This document shows, piece by piece, positions 56,338 through 64,000 of a stretch of 64,000 bases of DNA. The DNA lies in NCBI GenBank assembly GCA_943736015.1, contig OX031063.1:21435501-21499500 (forward strand), given 5' to 3'. Position numbers and translations under genes: made by a program. The DNA comes from Tridacna crocea (Eukaryota > Mollusca > Bivalvia > Cardiida > Cardiidae). Positions within the stretch are counted from its first letter, which is position 1. Each line of letters begins with the position of its first letter. Below the pieces are notes generated by a model. That model had not been told where the DNA came from, made no database searches, and worked only from the letters and a program-made list of their open reading frames with translations.

Positions 56338-56817
56338 TCACGTGATTGATAATGATGACGTATATCCACAGACGCTATGTGCTTCCTCTACATGAAAGCT
56401 ACTGCGAAACCTAGGTAAGATTTTAATTTTCTTGAGATTAGGACTGCGTTCCTTGTATGTTGATTGGTAAATCGGAGTTGCGCTTTCATCATTCTGATCA
56501 GGACATGAATAAACACCGTTTTTTCTCTTGTCAGAGCTGTACTGGTAGAAACTTCGCGTCTCGGCCCATAAAACTTTCGGTCCATTACTATTTCGTCCAA
56601 TAAGACATTCGGCGTTTATACATACAAAGTCGAATGTGTAGGGTACACAGGGTTGTAATATGGACCAGGGAAACCTAGTTAAACACATTGTGGTTGTTTT
56701 GTAGTGAAGATCGGACTTTATATTAGGTGTGTTCGGATCTTGGTCGTAGGTAGTGAATGAGTTTAGAAGTTTGTTTTGTGAAAAAATAATTGATGAATTT
56801 TGATCCGAGTTTAACAT
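56338..56817 (-). CDS. Unidentified 159-codon ORF or exon
   Basis: The longest frame in the right third of the window that is not repeat-derived. The middle looks protein-like: PWSILQPCVPYTFDFVC, INAECLIGRNSNGPKVLW, ETRSFYQYSSDKRKNGVYSC, with five Cys in about 70 residues. A possible acceptor (TGTTTAACTAG) lies just before FPWSIL. A second frame is also open over part of it. I do not recognise a family; an IL-17-like cysteine pattern was considered and not supported. It could be an exon of a gene nested in the PGRMC intron, a decayed gene or chance. Confidence 0.22.
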   Translation of the reverse strand: MLNSDQNSSIIFSQNKLLNSFTTYDQDPNTPNIKSDLHYKTTTMCLTRFPWSILQPCVPYTFDFVCINAECLIGRNSNGPKVLWAETRSFYQYSSDKRKNGVYSCPDQNDESATPIYQSTYKERSPNLKKIKILPRFRSSFHVEEAHSVCGYTSSLSIT

Positions 56818-56933
56818 CAGGTGGTAGACGTTTTATATTAAATGTCAGAATTCTTACCAGGTATATTCTGGTCTTGACTAACGTTACAATGTCAAACCAG
56901 CATATTTTAAGTCTCAACTTTCAAGAGTTTGGT

Positions 56934-57165
56934 TTAACTCATTACCAAATGACAATATTTAAAGCTTACAAGTCCAAATCGAAAGCGTTTGCAAACGACA
57001 AAATCGAAGTGACTGAAAATTTGAAATTTGTTTTGTGAAGGGAAGAAAACATTGGGGGAAAATGAGAAAATGCTGGTTACCACATTTTCTCCTTTTCTCA
57101 CAATGTTTTCTAAAGGCTTCTTGCTCAGGGGCGTCAAAAGTAGGGGTTGTGCGGTAATGGGTTAA
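56934..57165 (-). repeat. Palindromic TTAA MITE, complete copy
   Basis: TTAACTCATTACCAAATGAC and GTGCGGTAATGGGTTAA ends, GAAAGCGTTTGCAAACGAC, hairpin TGAGAAAATGCTGGTTACC / ACATTTTCTCC. Confidence 0.75.
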
Positions 57166-57829
57166 CTTGCAGTTTACAGATATCTTTTCAGTCAGTTTTT
57201 AAGAAAAAATTGGTGTTATTTCATCAATTAAGTCATTGCATACAGATGAACCCTACAGATGCAAGACAGTTGAAGACCATCAGCAGTAGTACACTTTACT
57301 CAAATAGATCTAAAGCATTGTGATTGAGAATCATGTTTTTCATGTCTTTTTTACTGATCACTTTCCTTACTAATCTAACAACAATGTATCTTTTTAGGCA
57401 GGTAGAGAGACCAAGATGTTTTTAAACTGATGATTAGATACCCCATTCTGGTGTTATATCCCATCTGAAAGGATTCCTATTTTTACAGATTTCAACAACA
57501 TGTCAACAGGTATTTCAATGATATTTATGTCTGGATCTAAAATACATTAATGTTAGAACTTGTGTCTTTTGTATTCAGAGCTTAAATACTTGACCAGACA
57601 AAGGTTCAGCTTTGTACATCCATACCATAGACTGCATGTGCACTAATTAATTTTTGGAAAGAATCAAGTTTTGGAAAGAAGCAATTGTATGTAACAAGCA
57701 AATATTCCTTTCTTTATTTATGACTCAAAGCCTTATTAGGCAGGAAGTCCGATTTTGGACAACAAATGGGATTAATGGCTCAATGGCCAATCCCGGACGA
57801 GCCCCCATCTTACGAACAAAGAAACAAAT

Positions 57830-58003
57830 GAATAAATGCATGGCAGATATAAGGGACCGAGTGGGATTCGAACCCCGGAACTCCCGGACGCAAGGCCAAT
57901 ACCTTAACCACTGAGCCAAAGAGATATCTCCCTGATGCAGAAGCCAGGTATTGTATTTAAATCGGGAGAATGCCATGCAGGAAGGTGTGGTCTCTCGTAA
58001 CAT
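57830..58003 (-). mobile_element. tRNA-headed SINE, reverse copy
   Basis: On the minus strand: ATGTTACGAGAGACCACACC, GATTTAAATACAATACCTGG, then TTTGGCTCAGTGGTTAAGG (A-box), TTGCGTCCGGGAGTTCC and GGGGTTCGAATCCCACTC (B-box). The tRNA-like half is far better preserved than in the copy at 35904. The acceptor-stem pairing of a functional tRNA is missing and a conserved non-tRNA head precedes it, so it is a SINE. Confidence 0.65.
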
Positions 58004-58552
58004 TATGGATCCATAAAACCCAATTTGTATGACAGTGGACTTGAACTGATGGTAGAATGGTACTTTGACATGCAGAAAATTTGTAAAGTGCAAAAAGAGT
58101 CATCCCATGTCAGCCTACACACACTTTTGACAGAGCATGGCTCCTATATTACAGTACAGTATTTAGCAAGAAACTTGTAATCTTGTCATTTCAGTGTCTC
58201 ATTTTGCACAAAGCCGGTCCAGTAAAGCCAGGTTACAAGGACATGAATGAACTGCGTTTGATGGGCCATCAACATTGGAGCTCGTGATTGGCACAAAGTT
58301 GGGAAATGGTAGTGTGATAACAAAATTAGAATTAAAAAGAGACTGGAAAATGAAAAAAAAAGAGACTTTTTGAAAAAATTGTAATTTAGTTACGGTGAAC
58401 AATGTAGGTACATGTAGCTTTAAATGTCAGATAACCATTTTAAAGGCAAACAGTATCAATATAGTATACTGAAAAGAAAATCTTATTATTCACTCTTTAT
58501 CATAAGACAAAAATGCAGACTTGTTAAAATTTAAAGCATTTGCAGTTGATTT

Positions 58553-59282
58553 TTAACCCTTTACCACACAATCTGGAGTATTCATGACCCCGAGAAAGGA
58601 CCCTTTTGAAAATATTGTAGGAAAAGGAGAAAATGCTGGTAATCAGCATTTTTTCCTTTCCCACAATGTTTTCTACCCTTCCCAAGATAAATTTGAAATT
58701 TTCAGTCACTTTTATTTTGTTATCTTCAAATGTTTTTAATTGGGTCCAGTCTAAAATGTTTTCCTTTGGTAAAGAGTTAACTCTTTACCACACAATCCCT
58801 ACTTTTGACGACCCTAAGAAAGAAAGCCTTTGAAAACACTGTGGGAAAAGGAGGAAATGCTTACCATACAATCCCTACTTTTGATGACCCTCAGAAAGAA
58901 AGCCTTTGAAAACATTGTGAGAAAAGGAGAAAATGCTGGTACCCAGCATTTTTTTTCTTTTCCCACAATGTTTTCTACCCTTTCCAAATCAATTTACAAT
59001 TTTCGATTCACATTTATTTTGTCGTCTGCTTTCAATTTAGTCGTTTGGTAGAGTTAACCCATTACCAGACAATCCCTACTTTTGACGCCCCTGAGAAAGA
59101 AGCCTTTAGAAAACATTGTGCGAAAAGGAGAAAATGCTGGTAACCAGCATTTTCTCCTTTTCCCACAATGTTTTCTACCCTTCACAAAACAAATTTCAAA
59201 TTTTCAGTCCCTTTTATTTTGTCGTCTGCAAATGCTCTCAATTTGGACAAGTCTAAATTTTTGTCGTTTGGTAATGGGTTAA
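58553..59282 (+). repeat. Four adjoining palindromic MITEs, one truncated
   Basis: Copies at 58553-58780, about 58777-58860 (only the short arm up to GGAGGAAATGCTTACC), about 58861-59057 and 59054-59282. All have the short arm first (CACACAATCCCTACTTTTGA type). Neighbours share TTAA. The last is near consensus with a perfect GGAGAAAATGCTGGTAACC / AGCATTTTCTCC hairpin. Confidence 0.75.
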
Positions 59283-59639
59283 ACAAGAATCAAAGGATGA
59301 AATTTGTTTTTGAAGGTAAATTAATCTGTTCTAAGACATGTATTCTTTATCAGTTTTTTTTGGGGGGGTTTAATAATACTATCTGAGTTACTAGTATATC
59401 ACACTGCCCATTGCAACTAACCCAACTGTCAGAGCTTGTTTGATCCGTGTTCCATACACACCATACACATTATTGCTAAGCCAAATAAGTTCAGACCATG
59501 TTTGGGAAGGGAGAAAAATGAATTTTGTTTCAGTGGCTATCATCAATCTGTAGAGAGAATTTGTATGGTTTATTGGCATCCTTTATGGTATTCAATAGCT
59601 TGAATCAGTTTGAAAAAGCATTAAGGTCTAAAGTATACA

Positions 59640-59870
59640 GGAGATCACTCGTTTATCCCAAGCTAGACTAATTTTTGTCCAAGGATTGATGATAGTCATT
59701 GTGACAGGATTCATTTCTCTCTCACTGCTGACAATTTTTCAACAATGAGCAGCCAGTGGCTTGGAAAGAATATTGGTAAAAGTACTGGTAAAAGGAACTC
59801 CAGGAAAGCATGGATAGGTGCATTGGCCACAGTGATGATTAATTGATTTTATGGTTGGTGTTTTAAGCTG
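59640..59870 (+). repeat. Relative of the 44929 SINE-like repeat
   Basis: Shares TTGATGATAGTCATTGTGAC / TTGATGATAGGATTCATACC-type sequence, CACTGCTG, CAGCCAGTGGCTTGGAA and GGAAAGCATGGATAGGTGCA / GGAAAGCATTGATAGGTACA with 45070-45240. The 5' head is missing. Confidence 0.45.
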
Positions 59871-61300
59871 CTTTCACCATTTTCAACAGTCATATCACAG
59901 CAAAAGCCCACATATTCATATTTTTCTGGATTTTACCAGTACTAGGCTCTGAAGTGTGACTGTGTCGTGCCAAATGACACTCACGAAAAACAAAATAACT
60001 GAAAAAATGGTGTTACAGTACTATACAATCCAATCATTAAGTAGCTCGTACCATAATATCAACATTGAACTCTTTACAGGCTACAAAATTTCAACTTTCC
60101 AAAACAAATTTCCATACTAAACATGTACTATTTTTCATCTGTAAATACTTTCAAGTCTAAAATTTTGTTGTATATAAAGAGTTTATAAATCATAATACAG
60201 AAATAGATTGAATAACAGATGACAGGTTTTGGATTTGTGTACGAAATGACAGAAAGCATACAGGGAAGAGAAAAAAATGCTAGTTATCAACATTTTCTAC
60301 TCCTCCCACAAAGCTTCTAGAGCTTTCTTCTTCAGGGTCGTTGAAATACAGGATTGGTATCTACAGGGCTATAAAAAGCTTGAAAATGTTTATTAAAACA
60401 ACTGCAGTTTGCTCAAACATGCTTTTTATTGGTCTTGAACTTTTTGTAAGATATGTTTTTGTTGCTAAATTCTAGAACTTTAAACTGGGTGTAGAGTTAG
60501 ATATACATGAATAATTGTCACTTTTGTATCACACATAGTCATGCAAATATCATGTCTTATATCATTGTTCAGCCTTGTTGTCTATGGACTTTGGACTTTC
60601 CATCTAGAGCACCTAAGGTAGAAAGAGAAAGAAAAACAAGTAAATATATTCAATTGATTTGTGGTGCAATTCAATAACTCTATTTTCAACAGTATTTCAA
60701 CTGTATAGGAGGAGCAGAACACTTACTCATGTTTACTTGGTCAGTTACAGATATTTTTGGCAAAAAAGTTAGAGGAGGTTACATATTCATTGAAACTACA
60801 TGTACCTCTTTAGCTCCAGCTACAGTTTATATTTAGAACAATATTTAAAACATCAAATTAACCAAAAGGCTATGGCGGATGTACATGCACCGTCACATCC
60901 TCCATTTTTTTCAATTTACTGCCAATGTATATTAAGTGTCATTGGAAAAGGAATCGACCCTCTGTAACTCTTGAACATAATTTGGATTTTGTTCATGGGG
61001 GAGGGTGGAAAAACCTGAAAATTTTAAAGACTTTGCAAAGGATACTAGTAAACGAAACAGATGTAAAAGAAACATCATTTTAACCCTTTTGAAAACAATA
61101 TAAGTTTTAACAACCTGGAGAAAGACCCTCTATGCAAAGATTGCGGGATAAACACAAAATGTTGGTCAAATGCAGCCTGTGGGAAAAGGAGAAAATGTTG
61201 GTAGCCAGCATTTTCGTCTTATTCCTTTCTTCCCTTTTAAAGAGACTTTTATTATCTCAGTTACTTTTTCATCAGCAAAAAATTTCAATTTAGAAAAGAC

Positions 61301-61508
61301 TTGACCCTTTCCCAAACAAGCCCTTATTTTTACATGTCTGCATTAAAAGTCTTGAAAACACTGGGAATTCCGGAAAGGAGAAATTACCCGTAACAAGCAA
61401 TTTCTCCTTTTCCCAGTGTTTTCTACCCTTTTTGAGAATTTTCTGCCATTTTCTGCAAACTCTTTTGGTTTGGAAGAGTCCAGACTCTGTCGTTTGGGAA
61501 AGAGTTAA
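61301..61508 (+). repeat. MITE subfamily 3 (AAATTGCTTGT hairpin)
   Basis: TTGACCCTTTCCCAAACAAG and GTTTGGGAAAGAGTTAA ends (CCC/GGG paired variant of ACC/GGT). Outer stem AACACTGGGAA / TTCCCAGTGTT, inner stem GGAGAAATTACCCGT / AACAAGCAATTTCTCC. A sister copy lies at 62905-63131. Confidence 0.68.
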
Positions 61509-61667
61509 TTGTTGTTCTCCAGTAAATATTTGATTTTTGTTTGTCGGAGCATTTTGTACCACTTGAAACATTATTAGTTGTACGGTCAGAGCATGTTTCC
61601 AAGTTCCCTACCACCTGATCGCAAAACAAATTTATTAGACTGCAAAGTTTTATCATTCTGACGTTTG

Positions 61668-61870
61668 TTAACTCTTTACCACATAAGCAAAATAATAGAC
61701 TTGTCCAAATTGAAAGCATTTGCAGACGACAATTGAAACATGGTTCAAATGATGAAATTTGTCATTAATAGAGTAGAAAATGTGGGAAAAGGTAAAAATG
61801 CTGGTTACCAGCATTTTCTCCTTTTTCCACAATGTTATCAAAAAGCTGTAAAAGTTCGGAATTGATAACA
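61668..61870 (-). repeat. Palindromic TTAA MITE, main family
   Basis: TTAACTCTTTACCACATAAG, GAAAGCATTTGCAGACGAC, hairpin GTAAAAATGCTGGTTACC / AGCATTTTCTCC, then a truncated short arm. A decayed copy continues to about 62070. Confidence 0.65.
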
Positions 61871-62904
61871 TTTGCAGATGAAAAATTAGACATAGCTGAA
61901 ATGATATGATTTTTTTTCTGAAAGAGACGTTAATGTTTTGAAAAAGGGAAAAGAAATATTGGTTACCAGCAATTCTTCCATTTCCAAAAATGCCTTGAAA
62001 TCATTTTCAATATTAGAATTACTAAATAATTCTTAACATGGAAAACTTTGATGTTTGGGTTAAGAGCTGACAACAGGCAACACCCTTTAATATGGCTGTA
62101 TGTATGAATGTATTTTATTTTTTGTCTACAAATTCTTATTGTGATTATATAATGTATTTAAAATTATAAACTAATATTTACACCTTATTGCCTTGCTTAC
62201 TGCATGAAACATATCTGTCCTTGTATGAACTGTCATCTAAAGTGGCCAGTTATATATTGTAACAAGCATACGGAAGGCCAAATATTCCTATGCTACATAT
62301 TCTTCAGCAACATCACAGAATGTCTTTGGAAATTTCATTGTTCTGCTGTATACCCTAAAAATAATAAAAAAAAAAAAATCATATTCTCTTTTTCATTTCA
62401 TCTCAATCTGAAAATCTGGGGAAGAAAAAAAGGGATTTTTGAAATGGGTGTTTTTATACTCCACTTCATTCCATTTGACGACAGAATAACCTCCAGCATA
62501 ATATCCAGCATGATTATGATTGGACTGTTGGATTGTTGGTGCATCTCCAACCCTTTACTGATTTACTTCACATGTTATTTGTACTAGTAAGGAGTTGGGG
62601 TATGTCATAGTGCCCCAATGGCAGCAGAAGTACACGAAGTAGGTCTTAAAATGCATGTAAATTTGAATAATAATAGAAGTATGGAAATTATGGAAGGTGA
62701 CAATATGTTATTTTGCAGCCCGTGCAAGTGTTAGTTAATGGCAGAAAATGTAGTTTAAAAGTAGGTCAAAAGTTGCCATGTCCCTCTGTCCTTTGATTTC
62801 TTTTACCTGATTTCAAAAATCTTTTTTTTTTTTGCCATCAAATTACACTTGCATTGATCATAAAACAACATATTGTCATCTTCACAATACTTTCCATACA
62901 TTAT

Positions 62905-63131
62905 TTAACCCTTTCCCAAAAAAGCCCAGGTTTTTATAGTCTGCAGTAAAAAGTCTTTTAAAAAAAACTGTGGGAAAAGGAGAAATTGCTTGTAACGAGC
63001 AATTTCTCCTTTCCACAGTGTTTTCTACCCTTTTTGAGAACTTTCTGCCATTTTCTCAAAATCTAAAATTGTCGTCTGTAAACTCTTTCAGTTTGGAAGA
63101 GTCCAAAATTTGTCGTTTGGGATAGGGTTAA
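62905..63131 (+). repeat. MITE subfamily 3, second copy
   Basis: TTAACCCTTTCCCAAAAAAG and GTTTGGGATAGGGTTAA ends, CTGTGGGAAAAGGAG outer stem against CTCCTTTCCACAG, inner AAATTGCTTGTAACGAGCAA hairpin, GTCGTCTGTAAACTCTTTC in the long arm, as in the 61301 copy. Confidence 0.7.
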
Positions 63132-63150
63132 AGTCAAAACTGGCTTTGTT

Positions 63151-63317
63151 CAACCCATTAACACACAATCCCTACTTTTGACAACCCTGAGACAGAAGCC
63201 TTTAGAAAACATTGTGGGAAAAGGAGAAAATGCTGTTAACCAGCATTTTCTCCTTTTCCCACAATGTTTTCTACCCTATCAAGGACAATTTTCATAATCT
63301 GCGCTACCTTTAATTAA
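63151..63317 (+). repeat. Palindromic MITE, 3' truncated
   Basis: CAACCCATTAACACACAATC start, ACAACCCTGAGACAGAAGCC, a near-perfect stem (CATTGTGGGAAAAGGAG; AAAATGCTGTTAACC / AGCATTTTCTCC), then TTTTCTACCCTATCAAGGAC and loss of the long arm at about 63315. Confidence 0.65.
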
Positions 63318-64000
63318 CAGTGTAATGCAGCATCTTTCACTAAAATAGACGACACTTTTGTAAATGAAGCCAGGCTTGAATGAAATAGTGATGCATTTGT
63401 GTAACTGTCAACATGATATCAGTCATACCAATTTGATAAACTATAATATTCTTAATTTCTGGAGTTTTTACTTTTACCAATATCTGAAGTAACATGCACA
63501 TGGACATCCCAACAAAACCCAGAGAGAACTGAACCGTAGTCATGGATTACTTGTATTATGCATTAAATTAACCACTGAGTCATGAAGTAATCCTGAAGCC
63601 CTTTATAGCTGTCCAGCTGAATAAAAATCAGGACATTACTAATGTCACAAATGGTATAGAAGGACTGTATAGCCCTAGGTGACAATACCAAATTCTGCTC
63701 CATTTTTAACCCAGTCTATAATGATTGGTTCATTCAAGATCAAGATGAGACTGCAAAATCTTCTTCCAATATACCAGTAATCTTATATCTACAATGATTC
63801 TCTGGGCAGATGGCCTGTGAGTCTGGGTAGAGGTGAACCACTGAAACAGTAATACATGCATTCAATTTTCACTAACCAGTGATGTAAATAAGAATATGGC
63901 TGTTGAAATAAAATCTGTTTTACCTAATTAAGTTACCTGAAAGCAGATGGCCAAATTCTGTGTCTACTGGAATGGAATGATGAAAGAGTCAGAAACCAAG

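Larger units (their letters stand above)
54748..64000 (+). other. Probable PGRMC intron 1 (incomplete)
   Basis: I searched for the next PGRMC exon (GPYGVFAGRDASRG-type) and found none, so the intron probably runs past the window. Contents are a GCCGTACC repeat cluster, a SINE-like repeat (55596-56048), an unassigned ORF (56338-56817), a SINE (57830-58003) and MITEs. Positions 57170-57720, 58010-58500 and 59880-61290 show little beyond decayed MITEs (one at about 60060-60370). Positions 61900-62900 and 63320-64000 show nothing convincing. Confidence 0.5.

Noticed and set aside
56338..56817. IL-17-like cysteine-knot reading of the orphan ORF
   Set aside because: The cysteine spacing and the usual W and R-x-P landmarks do not line up; left as unidentified.
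57830..57950. tRNA gene call on the minus strand from good A- and B-boxes
   Set aside because: No proper acceptor-stem pairing, and a conserved non-tRNA head shared with 35904 identifies a SINE.
62204..62587. 127-codon plus-strand ORF
   Set aside because: AT-rich composition, long Lys run and hydrophobic biased tail; no domain and no splice or expression evidence. Also tested as a PGRMC exon and does not match.

Overview
The window looks like nuclear DNA from a mollusc, most likely a bivalve. It is AT-rich, with intron-dense genes, long introns and a very heavy load of short non-autonomous transposons. The bivalve assignment is inference: terminal motifs such as AAACAAGAGGGCCATGATGG and the AAGGGCAATAACTCC core repeats are, from memory, typical of bivalve genomes. 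I could not run a database search.

Two genes are clear. The first, on the minus strand, is an FBXW7/archipelago/Cdc4 orthologue, the substrate-recognition F-box/WD40 subunit of an SCF ubiquitin ligase. I could place eleven coding exons between 42948 (start codon) and 565 (stop). All phases agree and the model encodes 788 residues. Its parts are, in order, a helix-hairpin-helix (HhH) module split over two exons, a Ser/acidic low-complexity exon, the dimerisation segment, the F-box and the WD40 propeller. The HhH module in front of FBXW7 is the most unusual gene-level observation. The weakest joint is the donor at 21058, so an HhH gene separate from FBXW7 is not excluded. The second gene, on the plus strand from 54438, is the first coding exon of a PGRMC/MAPR (membrane-associated progesterone receptor component) gene. 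Its later exons were not found and probably lie beyond the window. The two genes are divergent, with about 11.5 kb between the recognised exons.

Layout: 1-564 is the region 3' of the FBXW7 stop. 565-17378 holds the WD40, F-box and dimerisation exons. 21058-24883 holds the acidic exon and the second HhH exon. 24884-42840 is an 18 kb intron holding a 3.5 kb foldback and several nested transposons. 42841-42977 is the start-codon exon. 42978-54437 is intergenic or 5' non-coding sequence with nested elements. 54438-54747 is PGRMC exon 1, and the rest is probably PGRMC intron.

Repeats make up much of the window. (1) About fifty copies or fragments of a palindromic 200-230 bp MITE (miniature inverted-repeat element) have TTAA flanks and CCCTTTACC-type ends, which suggests a piggyBac-like origin; their central hairpin differs between subfamilies by paired changes. 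(2) Three families of 1.5-3.7 kb elements carry ~156-168 bp tandem core repeats and terminal hairpins (pearl/HINE/Helentron-like). Two copies sit tail to tail at 1372-7707. (3) DNA elements with readable target duplications: a hAT-like element (41376-42224, 8 bp), MULE-like elements (43874-45468 and 23891-24443, 9 bp, each nested inside a MITE) and a 155 bp MITE (53958-54112, 9 bp). (4) tRNA-headed SINEs. No CRISPR array, rRNA or functional tRNA gene was seen.
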